The notes under the pieces were generated by a model. The model was not told the DNA's origin, searched no databases, and worked only from the letters and a program-made list of their open reading frames with translations. DNA of 64,000 nt from Actinomadura flavalba DSM 45200. GTDB taxonomy: Bacteria > Actinomycetota > Actinomycetes > Streptosporangiales > Streptosporangiaceae. Below, one piece after another: positions 10,219 to 19,261 of the stretch (position 1 is its first letter; every line of letters begins with the position of its first letter). The stretch is from positions 1,240,001 to 1,304,000 of the forward strand of contig NZ_KB894093.1 of the NCBI RefSeq assembly GCF_000374305.1, in the 5' to 3' direction. A program made the position numbers and the translations under genes.

Positions 10219-10656
10219 CCTGACCCACCGATATTCACCGGGGACGGACGCATCGGATGCCCGGCAACGCCGTGCGCCCCCCCGCGCCCTGAGGTCGCCG
10301 CCAGAGACGGGTTCACGGCGCTCACGCCGCGTCGTCCTGCGCCGTGGACACGGGTGTCCCAGGCGCCCGGGGTCGTCACCACGCGGGCTCACAGACGTGC
10401 GCCACGTCGCAGCGGCGCCGAGTGCCGTGGACACGGGGACTCGCAGCCGCCCGGGGGTTGATAGGCGGGACGGACTCGCCGGTCGGTTGCCGGTGGCGGT
10501 ACGGGGCGGGCTGGGGAGTGGAGGCTCGTGGGCCGCGTTGCTCGTGGCGGGGGTGGTCCGTGGGGGTGGGCCGTGGGGCTGCGAGGCCAAGGTGCTGCGC
10601 AAGGTGTGCTCCCCACGCCCGTGGGGGTGGTCCGTGGGGTGGTTCGTCGAGAGGGG
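10219..10656. repeat. Intergenic region with short direct repeats
   Basis: A 438-base gap between two converging genes. It holds an imperfect direct repeat of about 30 bases: GCCGTGGACACGGG followed by GCCCGGG near 10337-10375, and again near 10422-10455. Near 10546-10640 the G-rich words GGGGGTGGTCCGTGGG recur and face CCCCACG, so weak hairpins are possible. No credible gene is seen on either strand. Confidence 0.5.
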
Positions 10657-13600
10657 TCAGAGGTTGAGGAGGTGGTCCACGACGCGGGCGCCGGCGTGGC
10701 CGTCGTCGTGGGGGGCGAAACGGGTGGCGAAGGTGGCGAGGAGGGGTTCGGAGGCGCGGGCGACGTCGTCCAGGGACGTCAGGGCTTCGATGAGGTCGTG
10801 GGACGTGTGAAGGAGGGGGCCGGGCGGGTTCTTGGGGAGGTCGAGGGCGAAGCCGCGGATGGAGTCGCGGTAGTCGTCGAGGTCGGGGGTGAAGAGGAGG
10901 ATGGGTTTGCCGAGGCCCGCGAAGTCGCACATGGCCGAGGAGTAGTCGGTGACGAGGGCGTCGGCGGCGAGGAAGAGTTCGGTGATGTCGGGGTGGGCGC
11001 CGACGTCGATGACGAAGCCGTCGAGGCCGGGCGGGACGTCCACGTGGAGCATGTGGTGCGGGCGGAGCAGGAGGACGGCGTCGTCGCGCAGCGCCAGGGA
11101 CGCCTGTTCGAGGTCGAGGGGCAGGTCGCTGCGGGCGGTGCTCAGGCCGGAGGTGCGCAGGTTGTCGCGCCAGGTCGGGGCGTAGAGGATGGCGCGCTTG
11201 CCGTCGGGGATGCCGAGGGCGCGGCGGACCTGGGCGCGTAACGCGTCGGCGCCGGGGCGGAAAGCGCGGTCGTTGCGGGGATAGCCGCTCTCCAGAATTT
11301 CGCCTTCGTAGTGGAACGAGGCGCGCATGACCTCGGTGGTGAACGGGTTGGGGCTGATGAGCAGGTCCCAGCGGGCGACGTCCTCGGCGAGGACGCGGCG
11401 GCGCTGGTCGCGGCGGGGCATCGAGGACCACAGCATGTCGAAGCCGACCGACTTGATCGGGGTGCCGTGCCAGGTCTGCACGTAGAGCTGGCCGGGCCGG
11501 GGACGGTAGGTGTGCGGCTGGGCGGCGTTGTTGACGATGAACCGGGCGGCGGCGGTCAGCTCGTAGTACTCGCGGGTCATCCGCCGCACCGTGCGGCAGC
11601 CGTCGGGCGGCGCGTAGGGACGTTCGGAGGTGACCCACACGAGTTCGCAGCCGGTGTCGCGGCGCAGGAACTCCTCGTAGATCGCCTTGGGGTTGCACGA
11701 GTACTGCCAGCCGAAGTAGCTCTCGAACAGCACCAGGTCGCGGACGGGACGGTGGCGGTAGGCCGCGTAGTCGGACTCGTGGAGGACGCGCCGCGCGTAC
11801 GGCCCGGCCTCGTCGAGGGCGAACGCGACCCTGGAGACGATGCAGAGCCCCTCGTCGCCCCGCGCGGGCCGCGGCTCGTAGCGGAACCCCGCGTCTTCGT
11901 GCGGGGTCGGCAGGTCGGACAAGCAGTCGCGCGCGACGACGACGCCGAGCGCCCCGCCGTCCGCGTCCTCGGCGACCAGGTCCCACCGTCCGGCCCCGAG
12001 CGGCAGCGTGCCGGACTCCCCGCCGGGACGGCCGGGGATCGGCATGGCGCCGGGGCGGAGGCGGAGCGTGAAGGCGCCGTCCCGCCAGGTGGGCGTGAGG
12101 GGACGGCTCTCGGCGTGTTCACGCCAGTGCAGGGCCAGGTGGGCGGGACGGGCCGTGCCGAGCGGCGTGCCGGTCACGACGAGGTCGTCGCCGTCCCGGC
12201 GGAGGGCGGTGATGAGGACGCGGGGCGCGGTGTCGAGCAGGGTGAGGTTGCCGTAGCGGGTGCGGGTGAGCAGGAGCGCACGGGGACCGTGCAGGATCGT
12301 GCGGTCGCGGAAGCCGGCGGGCACCGAGACGCGGACGCGCCCGCCGGACGACGCCAGCGACAGGTCGTGCCGGAGCCGGGAGGGGGCGTCGTCGCCGGTG
12401 GCCAGCAGGTCGTCCAGGTCGATGTGGACGGCGAAGGGGACACGCCCGCCGGACTCGGCGCCGTAGACGATCGGCATGCTGGGCCGCACCGACCGCTCGG
12501 GGCAGTGCAGCCGCGCGGTGCCGCCGCGCACGGCCCCGCCGCCGAGCCACCCGGACAGCACGACGGTCGGGCCGTCGTGCACGATCTCCTCGACGAACGC
12601 CTCGGGCCGCCGCACCTGGACGGTGACGCCCGCGCCGGTGCGGGTGACGTGCAGGCGTGAGCCGTCGGGGAGGTCGTGGAACGGCGCCCAGCGGGCGTGC
12701 GCGCCGAGCCCCTCGATCGTGCCGTGCTCGCGGACCCGGGTGAAGCCGCGCCCGACGCGGACGGCGGCGTGCACGCGCCAGTCGGTCATGGTCCCGGAAC
12801 CGTCGAGGAGCGACGCGACGTCGACGGCGGCCTCGAACCCGGAGCCGTCGTAGGAGACGGCGGCCTGCCGCGTCGCCGCCGTGACGTGGGGCGCCTCGAC
12901 GCGGCGCACCTCCGGGTGCAGCCGGCGCCCCGAGACCTTGTGGACGAGGGAGATCTCCAGCTCGTCGTCGAGGGCCATGGGAAGGCCGCGGACGTAGGCG
13001 TGCCCGCCGAGCCGCAGCACGTCGCCGTCCCAGGTGACGGAGTCGACGCGGGACTGGAGCCGCAGCTCGTCGGTCATGTCGTAGACGGACGCGGGGACGG
13101 GCCGCTCGGCGTCGTCGCGGAAGGGGTGCCCGGCGTACCAGCGGCGGCGCAGGGCGCCGCGCGCTACCGGGGGCAGCGCGGGCAGGCCGGTGCGCTCGTA
13201 CTCGCGGACGGTGACGAGGTCGGCGACGCGGCCCTCGCAGGCCAGGTGGTACTTGAGGCGCTGCACGGAGGTGAGCCGGGTGAGCAGTTCGGGGTTGACG
13301 CGCCGGACGTAGCCGCCGACCTCGCGGCACAGCTCCTCGCGGTACCGGTCGTCGCCGTCCTCGACGACGTTGATGAAGATCATCAGGTCGGCGGCGAGGG
13401 TGGTGAGGTCGTAGGCGTCCTTGAGGCCGGGGGCGTGCTCGCGCAGGAACTCCGACACCCGCACGACGGACGCGATGCGGGCGGCGAAGTTGCCGGCCTC
13501 GGTGCGGCGCTGGGTGATGGACAGGTCGGCGCCGGAGGCCCGCGTCCGGTAGCGGTAGACGACGTCGGCGAGGACGTCGACGCGGGCGGCGCGGACGTGC

Positions 13601-14166
13601 GCCGGGATGATGACGGGGATGTCCTCGTAGGCGCCGGGCGGGAACGCGAACCGGTGCGCCTCCCAGAAGGCGCGGCGGAACACCTTGTTCCAGGCGGTGC
13701 GGTCGTGCAGGAGTTCGGGATCGCGGGTGACGTGGGTGCGCGTGCGGGTGGCGCGGAAGGCGTCGCCGTAGAAGCGGGCGCGGGCGCCGCCGTGCTCGTC
13801 GAACCGGTCGACGGCGCCGGTGACCAGGTCGGACCCGCTGCCTTCGAGGGTGCGGACCATGTGTTCGTAGGCGGGCAGGGGGACGACGTCGTCGCTGTCG
13901 GCGAAGGCGAGGTAGGTGCCGGTGGCGTGACGCGCGCCAGTGTTGCGGGCCGGGCCGAGGCCCTGGTTCTCCTGGTGGATCAGGCGGAACCGGGGATCGC
14001 GGTCGACGAAATCCTTGGCGATGACGGCGCTGCGATCGGGGCTGCCGTCGTCGATGAGGAGGATTTCCAGATCGGTCAGCGTCTGCGCCGCGAGCGATTC
14101 CAGGCATTCCGCCAGGTATTCCTCGACGTTGTAGATCGGGACGACGACACTCAGCGTGGGAGCCAT
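10657..14166 (-). CDS. Bifunctional GT2 glycosyltransferase / CDP-glycerol glycerophosphotransferase (teichoic-acid polymerase type)
   Basis: A 1169-residue protein in two halves. Residues 1-330 are a GT-A glycosyltransferase family 2 domain: LSVVVPIYNVEEYLAECLES at the start, LLIDDGSPDRS, and the DxD-like AFADSDDVV near 90. A middle beta-rich linker follows (about 340-770). Residues 800-1165 are a TagB/TagF-type domain: QTWHGTPIK (about 910), SGYPRNDR, LYAPTWRDN, and ALVTDYSSAMCDFAGLGKPI near 1090. Such proteins build poly(glycerol/polyol phosphate) chains on the cell surface, fitting the teichoic acids of several actinomycete families. No membrane helices are visible, so it probably acts on the inner face of the membrane. 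A GAAAGGG site precedes the ATG. It stands alone, without nearby transporter or tag genes. Confidence 0.85.
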   Translation of the reverse strand: MAPTLSVVVPIYNVEEYLAECLESLAAQTLTDLEILLIDDGSPDRSAVIAKDFVDRDPRFRLIHQENQGLGPARNTGARHATGTYLAFADSDDVVPLPAYEHMVRTLEGSGSDLVTGAVDRFDEHGGARARFYGDAFRATRTRTHVTRDPELLHDRTAWNKVFRRAFWEAHRFAFPPGAYEDIPVIIPAHVRAARVDVLADVVYRYRTRASGADLSITQRRTEAGNFAARIASVVRVSEFLREHAPGLKDAYDLTTLAADLMIFINVVEDGDDRYREELCREVGGYVRRVNPELLTRLTSVQRLKYHLACEGRVADLVTVREYERTGLPALPPVARGALRRRWYAGHPFRDDAERPVPASVYDMTDELRLQSRVDSVTWDGDVLRLGGHAYVRGLPMALDDELEISLVHKVSGRRLHPEVRRVEAPHVTAATRQAAVSYDGSGFEAAVDVASLLDGSGTMTDWRVHAAVRVGRGFTRVREHGTIEGLGAHARWAPFHDLPDGSRLHVTRTGAGVTVQVRRPEAFVEEIVHDGPTVVLSGWLGGGAVRGGTARLHCPERSVRPSMPIVYGAESGGRVPFAVHIDLDDLLATGDDAPSRLRHDLSLASSGGRVRVSVPAGFRDRTILHGPRALLLTRTRYGNLTLLDTAPRVLITALRRDGDDLVVTGTPLGTARPAHLALHWREHAESRPLTPTWRDGAFTLRLRPGAMPIPGRPGGESGTLPLGAGRWDLVAEDADGGALGVVVARDCLSDLPTPHEDAGFRYEPRPARGDEGLCIVSRVAFALDEAGPYARRVLHESDYAAYRHRPVRDLVLFESYFGWQYSCNPKAIYEEFLRRDTGCELVWVTSERPYAPPDGCRTVRRMTREYYELTAAARFIVNNAAQPHTYRPRPGQLYVQTWHGTPIKSVGFDMLWSSMPRRDQRRRVLAEDVARWDLLISPNPFTTEVMRASFHYEGEILESGYPRNDRAFRPGADALRAQVRRALGIPDGKRAILYAPTWRDNLRTSGLSTARSDLPLDLEQASLALRDDAVLLLRPHHMLHVDVPPGLDGFVIDVGAHPDITELFLAADALVTDYSSAMCDFAGLGKPILLFTPDLDDYRDSIRGFALDLPKNPPGPLLHTSHDLIEALTSLDDVARASEPLLATFATRFAPHDDGHAGARVVDHLLNL

Positions 14167-14385
14167 GGCCTCAGCCCTTTCTCACGACGGAACCTGGAGC
14201 TACGGCAGCGGCGACCCCTGCCGTACCTCAAGTATCCGCGAGCCCGGAAGCACTCCGACACGCCGAAGGCCCGCATCCCGCGCGGTTCCGTGAGACCTTG
14301 ACCCAGCTTTTATCTTATGTTCGCCACTAACGCGTCTTCATCGACATTCTGCAACCCTGAAGCGCGGGCGATTGCAAGGTTAATA
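14167..14385 (-). promoter_or_regulatory. AT-richer upstream region of the teichoic-acid polymerase gene
   Basis: A 219-base gap between two minus-strand genes, clearly less GC-rich than its surroundings around 14300-14390. Candidate elements include TTGCAG and a CATAAGATAAAAG tract (about 14308-14320) on the minus strand, but no well-spaced -35/-10 pair can be assigned with confidence. Confidence 0.4.
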
Positions 14386-17300
14386 TCAGTAGACGTCCCG
14401 GACATACCTTTTCTCGGTAGCCATCCGCTTCACATACGCTTCGGCCGCACCCGCGTCCACCCCGCCGTGCTGCGCGACGATCTCGCGCAGCGCGAGGTCC
14501 ACGTCCGCCGCCATCCGCGCCGCGTCCCCGCACACGTACACGTGCGCGCCGCCCCGCAGCCACGACCACACGTGCGCGCCGTGCTCGCGCATCCGGTCCT
14601 GCACGTAGACCTTGGCGCGCTGGTCGCGGGAGAACGCCGTGTCGAGCCTGGTCAGCAGCCCCGATCGCCGGTACGCGGCCAGTTCGTCCCGGTAGTAGTG
14701 GTCGGTCGCGGACCGCTGCGCGCCGAAGAACAGCCACGCGTCCCCGCCCGCCGAGGCCGCCGCGCGTTCCTCCAGGAAGCCGAGGAACGGCGCGACGCCG
14801 GTCCCCGGCCCGATCATGATCATCGACGCGTCGGGGTCGGGCGGCGGCCGGAAGTGCGGCGACGGCCGCACCGCGATCCGCACCGGCGCTCCGGCGGCCC
14901 GGTCGGCCAGGAACGTCGAGCAGACGCCGCCGCGCTCCCGGCCGTCCTCCCCCGCGTAGCGGACGACCGAGACCGTCAGCCGGACCCGGCCCGGATCGGC
15001 GCGCGAGCTGGACGAGATCGAGTACCGGCGCGGCGCGAGCGGGCGCAGCGCGTCCACCCACTCCTGCGCGGTGAGGGCCGGGACGAAGCTCCGGGCGACG
15101 TCGGGCACCTGCCGCCCCCAGGTCCATTTGGCCAGTTCGCCGGTGTTGCCGGGGCGCAAGAGCTGTTTGAGCGTCCGGTCGTCCGTGCGGTCCAGGACGA
15201 ACCGGAGCAGCTCGGGTGTCACGCGGCCGATGTCGCGGCGGGTCGCGAGCGCGTCGCCGAGGGAAAGCCGGTCGCCGTCCACGGTCACCGGCTCCGCCGC
15301 GTCGCGGCCGGTCGCCGCGAGCCAGTCCGCGACGAGCGCGGGGTCGTTGACGGGCCACACGGCGAGCGCGTCACCGACCTCGTAGGCCAGGCCGTCGGCC
15401 GCGAACGTGAACTCGCGGACCTCGCGGCCTGAGCCGGGCAGGCCGAGGACGCGGTTGCCGACCAGCTCGGCCGTGAGCACCTGTTCGTCCGCGACCGCCT
15501 CGCTCTCCAGCGGCGTGCCGAGCGCGGCGAGGACGGCGTCCAGCCAGCGTTCGGGACGGGCGGGGTCGCCGGGCGGGCAGTCGGCGCGCTGGACGATCCG
15601 GACGCCGCCGAGCGCGGCCAGCCGCTCGTCCAGCCGCCGTCCGTGTCCGCAGAAGTCGGCGTATCCCGGATCACCGAACGCGCAGACGGCGTAGTCCAGC
15701 TCGACCTGCCCGGCCCCCGCCAGCCCCGCCCAGAACGCGGTGCCGTTGTCGGGCGGGTCGCCGTCACCGAACGTGCTGGTGACGAACAGGGCGGTTCTGC
15801 CGGGAATCCGGCCCGCGTCGTCCATCGCCCGCAGGACCGGCGCCCACCCCGCCTCCCGCAGCCGCGCGGCGGCGCGTTCGGCGAACGCCTCGGCGGTCCC
15901 GGTCTGCGACGCCCACAGCACCGAGATCGGCCGCCCGTCCAGCGTCTCCGGCTCGGGCTCCAGAACCGGCGCGGGGGCGCTCGCGACCTTGCGCAACGCC
16001 ACCGCGCACACCTTCAGCTCCGGCTGCGCCGAAAGGGGGTCCACGGCGTCGCTGGTCACCTCGTTGACGCTGAGGTCGTCCCCGGCCAGGTCGCTCCAGT
16101 GGAACGGCGCGAAGCAGCAGCCCGGCCGGACCCGGTCGGTCACGACGGCCGGGAGCACCGCCCGGCCGCGCCGCGACACGATCTCCACGCGGTCGCCGGT
16201 CACGACGCCGAGGCCGCGCGCGTCGTCCGGGTGGATCTCCAGGAACGGGCCGGGCGCCAGCCGGTTCAGCCGGGCGACCCGTCCGGTCTTGGTCAGCGTG
16301 TGCCACTGGTGCTGGACGCGGCCGGTGTTCAGGACGAACGGGTGCGCGTCGTCGGGCATCTCGGCGGGCGGCAGGTGCGGGCGGGCGAAGAACGCCGCGC
16401 GTCCGCTCGGCGTCGGGAACCGCAGGCCGTCGGCGCTCCGGTACCGGATCGGGTTGCGGTCGGGCGAACCGGGCGCGGCGGGCCACTGGACGGGCGTCTC
16501 GCGCAGCCGCGCGTAGCTGACGCCGCGCAGGTCATAGCCGGTCACGGGATTCCACGCCCGCTTGATCTCCTCGAAGATCTCCTCGGCGGAGGTGTAGGCG
16601 AACGCGTCGCCGAAGCCCATCGCCCGCGCGACGCGGGCGATGATCTCCCAGTCGGGCAGCGCCTCCCCGGGCGGGTCCGCGGCCTGGCGGGCCAGGGTCA
16701 GGTTCCGCTCGGAGTTGATCATGACGCCGTCGGCCTCCGCCCACATCGCGGCGGGCAGCACGACGTCGGCGTACGCGTTCGTCTCGGTCTCGGCGTAGAC
16801 GTCCTGGGTGATGACGAGATCGGCGGCTTGCAGGCCGTCGATGACCGTGCGCCGGTTCCCCACCGACGCGACCGGGTTCGTGCAGATGATCCAGCACGCC
16901 CTGATCTCCCCGGCCGCCATCCGCTCGAACATGTCGACCGTGCCCCGGCTGTGCTCGGCGCGCAGCGTCCCGGGCGGCAGCCCCCACAGGTCCTCGGTGA
17001 AGGCCCGGTCCGCCGGGACCAGCGCCGACCGCTGGCCCGGCAGGCCCGGGCCCATGTAGCCCATCTCCCGGCCGCCCATCGCGTTCGGCTGGCCGGTCAG
17101 CGAGAACGGGCCGCTGCCGCGGCGGCCGATCGCGCCCGTCGCCAGGTGCAGGTTGACGAGCGCGTTGGTGTTCCAGGTGCCGTGGGTGCTCTGGTTGAGG
17201 CCCATCGTCCAGCAGCTCATCCAGTTCCCGGACGCGGCGATCCACCGGGCCGCCGTGCGCAGGTCGTCCTCGGGGACGCCGGTGATCTCGGCGACCCTCG

Positions 17301-18099
17301 CGGGCGGGTAATCGGCCAGGAAGGCGGGCAGTTCGTCCCAGCCCTCGGTGTGCGCGGCGACGAACGCCTCGTCGAGCGCGCCCTCGGCGTGCAGCAGGTG
17401 CAGCAGGCCGTTCAGCAGCGCGAGATCGGTGCCGGGACGCAGCGGCAGGTGCAGGTCGGCCTTGGCGGCCGTCGCCGTCCGGCGCGGATCGACCACGACC
17501 AACTTGGCGCCCGCCTTCACCCGCTCCATCATGCGCAGGAACAGGATCGGATGGCAGTCGGCCATGTTCGCGCCCGTGACCAGGAACAGGTCGGCGGCGT
17601 CGAAGTCGTCGTAGGAGCCGGGCGGGCCGTCCGCGCCCAGCGACAGCTTGTAGCCCGTCGCGGCGCTCGCCATGCACAGCCGCGAGTTCGACTCGATGTG
17701 CCGCGTCCGGACGAAGCCCTTCGCGAGCTTGTTCGCGAGGTACTGGGCCTCCAGCGTCATCTGCCCGGACACGTAGAACGCCAGCGCGTCCGGCCCGTGC
17801 TCCGCGACGACGGCGCGCAGCCGCGCGGCGGTGTGCTCGATCGCGGCGTCCACGCCGAGCGGTGCGGGCTCTTTGCCCCGGGACGTCCGGTGCAGGGCCG
17901 TGGTGAGCCGGCCGGGCGCCGCGAGCATGTCCGCGGTGGTCGCGCCCTTCGTGCATAGACGTCCGCGGTTGGCCGGATGCTCCCGGTCACCGGTGGCCTT
18001 GCGGACCGAGCGCCGCCCCGTCGCCGGATCGACGGCCACGTCGAGCACCACGCCGCAGCCGACGCCGCAGTACGAGCACACGGTCCTGACCGTCGACAC
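14386..18099 (-). CDS. Assimilatory nitrate reductase fused to a sulfite-reductase-type flavoprotein
   Basis: A 1237-residue soluble enzyme that carries its own electron supply. Residues 1-700 are a molybdopterin-guanine-dinucleotide oxidoreductase of the NasA/NarB type: the N-terminal cluster CSYCGVGCG plus a later C in GRLCTKG, SNSRLCMASA at the Mo-cofactor site, and the C-terminal MopB strand LNTGRVQHQWHTLTKTGR. About 825-975 is a flavodoxin domain (SVLWASQTGTAEAFAERA). About 985-1237 is a CysJ-like FAD/NADPH reductase module (RRYSISSSS, GGVCSTFLAD, IGPGTGVAPFLGFLEER, VYVCGDAARM). It thus reduces nitrate to nitrite with NADPH or NADH directly. GTG at 18099 follows GGGGGAGG closely. No nitrite reductase or nitrate transporter is adjacent. 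The upstream GlnR-like site suggests nitrogen control. Confidence 0.92.
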   Translation of the reverse strand: MSTVRTVCSYCGVGCGVVLDVAVDPATGRRSVRKATGDREHPANRGRLCTKGATTADMLAAPGRLTTALHRTSRGKEPAPLGVDAAIEHTAARLRAVVAEHGPDALAFYVSGQMTLEAQYLANKLAKGFVRTRHIESNSRLCMASAATGYKLSLGADGPPGSYDDFDAADLFLVTGANMADCHPILFLRMMERVKAGAKLVVVDPRRTATAAKADLHLPLRPGTDLALLNGLLHLLHAEGALDEAFVAAHTEGWDELPAFLADYPPARVAEITGVPEDDLRTAARWIAASGNWMSCWTMGLNQSTHGTWNTNALVNLHLATGAIGRRGSGPFSLTGQPNAMGGREMGYMGPGLPGQRSALVPADRAFTEDLWGLPPGTLRAEHSRGTVDMFERMAAGEIRACWIICTNPVASVGNRRTVIDGLQAADLVITQDVYAETETNAYADVVLPAAMWAEADGVMINSERNLTLARQAADPPGEALPDWEIIARVARAMGFGDAFAYTSAEEIFEEIKRAWNPVTGYDLRGVSYARLRETPVQWPAAPGSPDRNPIRYRSADGLRFPTPSGRAAFFARPHLPPAEMPDDAHPFVLNTGRVQHQWHTLTKTGRVARLNRLAPGPFLEIHPDDARGLGVVTGDRVEIVSRRGRAVLPAVVTDRVRPGCCFAPFHWSDLAGDDLSVNEVTSDAVDPLSAQPELKVCAVALRKVASAPAPVLEPEPETLDGRPISVLWASQTGTAEAFAERAAARLREAGWAPVLRAMDDAGRIPGRTALFVTSTFGDGDPPDNGTAFWAGLAGAGQVELDYAVCAFGDPGYADFCGHGRRLDERLAALGGVRIVQRADCPPGDPARPERWLDAVLAALGTPLESEAVADEQVLTAELVGNRVLGLPGSGREVREFTFAADGLAYEVGDALAVWPVNDPALVADWLAATGRDAAEPVTVDGDRLSLGDALATRRDIGRVTPELLRFVLDRTDDRTLKQLLRPGNTGELAKWTWGRQVPDVARSFVPALTAQEWVDALRPLAPRRYSISSSSRADPGRVRLTVSVVRYAGEDGRERGGVCSTFLADRAAGAPVRIAVRPSPHFRPPPDPDASMIMIGPGTGVAPFLGFLEERAAASAGGDAWLFFGAQRSATDHYYRDELAAYRRSGLLTRLDTAFSRDQRAKVYVQDRMREHGAHVWSWLRGGAHVYVCGDAARMAADVDLALREIVAQHGGVDAGAAEAYVKRMATEKRYVRDVY

Positions 18100-18148
18100 G
18101 GCGTCCTCCCCCGGAGCGGCGTAACCGCTTGCACGGTAGGCAGCGCCT

Positions 18149-18164
18149 GTTACGCGGCCGTGAC
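18149..18164 (-). promoter_or_regulatory. Possible GlnR site upstream of the nitrate reductase
   Basis: On the minus strand GTCAC, six bases, GTAAC matches the gTnAC-n6-GTnAC half of the actinomycete GlnR consensus. It lies 50 bases before the nitrate reductase start. A further GTTAC occurs at 18181-18185, out of the 11-base phase. Control of assimilatory nitrate reductase by GlnR is established in Streptomyces; binding here is inferred. Confidence 0.5.
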
Positions 18165-18308
18165 ATGACCCGACGGTGCGGTTACATCCGCCCAACCGCC
18201 ACATCTTCCGGACGGTGAGGACGCGCGGTGATTGAATACGGACGGCGGGCGCCCGTCCGGGTTCCGCACGCCTTCCCGTTAGACGCCCGAACGAGCGAAG
18301 AACCCTGG

Positions 18309-18324
18309 TGTGATGGCATTCACC
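18309..18324 (+). promoter_or_regulatory. Crp-like box 1 upstream of crp
   Basis: TGTGA, six bases, TCACC differs at one position from the TGTGA-n6-TCACA consensus bound by the M. tuberculosis Crp. It lies 164 bases before the crp start and may serve autoregulation or the divergent nitrate reductase gene. Confidence 0.5.
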
Positions 18325-18440
18325 CGCAGGTCCGTACACTGGTCACCAGGGGTCACGGCCTCGGGAGATCATCGACCGGGTGCCGGCCGCCCGCGGTGGA
18401 CCGGTCCCGCCCGGCATCGCGACCGTCTTCACGTACGCGG

Positions 18441-18456
18441 TGGGACGTACGTCACA
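18441..18456 (+). promoter_or_regulatory. Crp-like box 2 upstream of crp
   Basis: TGGGA, six bases (CGTACG), TCACA has one mismatch to the Crp consensus and ends 31 bases before the crp start, a position suited to autorepression. Confidence 0.5.
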
Positions 18457-18487
18457 CTAGGCATGCAGGTGTTCGAGGAGGAGAAGC

Positions 18488-19174
18488 GTGACCGACCGCG
18501 ACGTGGACGTGCTGAGCAGGGCGCCGTTGTTCGAGGCCCTGGACGAGCAGGGCGCCAAGGCCCTGCGCGCGAACGTGACCGAGGTGCGGCTCGCCCGCGG
18601 TCAGACGCTCTTCAACGAGGGTGAGACGGGCGACCGCCTCTATGTCGTCCTCGAAGGCAAGATCAAGCTCACCCGGACGGCCCCCGACGGCCGCGAGAAC
18701 CTGCTGAGCGTCCTCGGCCCGTCCGAGATGTTCGGTGAACTGTCCCTGTTCGACCCGCGCCCGCGCACCGCCAGCGCCATCGCCGTCACCGAGTGCCGCC
18801 TGGCCGGACTCGGCCACGACGACCTGCGCCCCTGGCTCACCGGGCACCCCGAGGTCGCCGTGCAGCTCCTGCGCGCCCTCGCGCAGCGGCTCCGCAAGAC
18901 CAACGACGTCATGGCCGACCTCGTCTTCACCGACGTCCCCGGCCGCGTCGCCAAGGCCCTGCTCGACCTGGCCGAACGCTTCGGCCAGCCGTCCGAGGCC
19001 GGTCTGCACGTCCACCACGACCTGACGCAGGAGGAGCTGGCGCAGCTCGTCGGCGCGTCCCGCGAGACCGTCAACAAGGCCCTCGCCGACTTCGCGCAGC
19101 GTTCCTGGCTCCGCATCGAGGCCCGCGCCGTCGTCATCCAGGACATCGAGCGCCTGCGCAAGCGCTCCAAGTAA
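18488..19174 (+). CDS. crp: Crp/Fnr-family cAMP-responsive regulator
   Basis: A 228-residue regulator. The N-terminal cyclic-nucleotide domain (about 1-120) includes FGELSLFDPRPRTASA, the phosphate-binding cassette with Glu, Arg and the Thr-Ser pair. A dimer helix (about 125-150) follows. The C-terminal winged helix contains TQEELAQLVGASRETVNKAL (about 178-197), the DNA-reading helix typical of Crp/GlxR. It corresponds to Rv3676, a global regulator of resuscitation and respiration genes. GTG at 18488 follows GAGGAGGAG. Two Crp-like boxes lie upstream. It is divergent from the nitrate reductase. Confidence 0.93.
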   Translation: MTDRDVDVLSRAPLFEALDEQGAKALRANVTEVRLARGQTLFNEGETGDRLYVVLEGKIKLTRTAPDGRENLLSVLGPSEMFGELSLFDPRPRTASAIAVTECRLAGLGHDDLRPWLTGHPEVAVQLLRALAQRLRKTNDVMADLVFTDVPGRVAKALLDLAERFGQPSEAGLHVHHDLTQEELAQLVGASRETVNKALADFAQRSWLRIEARAVVIQDIERLRKRSK

Positions 19175-19185
19175 CCCGGCCGCCC

Positions 19186-19209
19186 GGGAGCCCCAACGAC
19201 GCGGCTCCC
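19186..19209 (+). terminator. Weak hairpin after crp
   Basis: GGGAGCC (19186-19192) pairs with GGCTCCC (19203-19209), with a ten-base loop, 12 bases after the crp stop. The stem is short, so terminator function is tentative. Confidence 0.45.
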
Positions 19210-19261
19210 CCGGCGCGGGCCCGCTCGTACCGCGTCGCGGACTTCTCGGACGGATGGTGTC

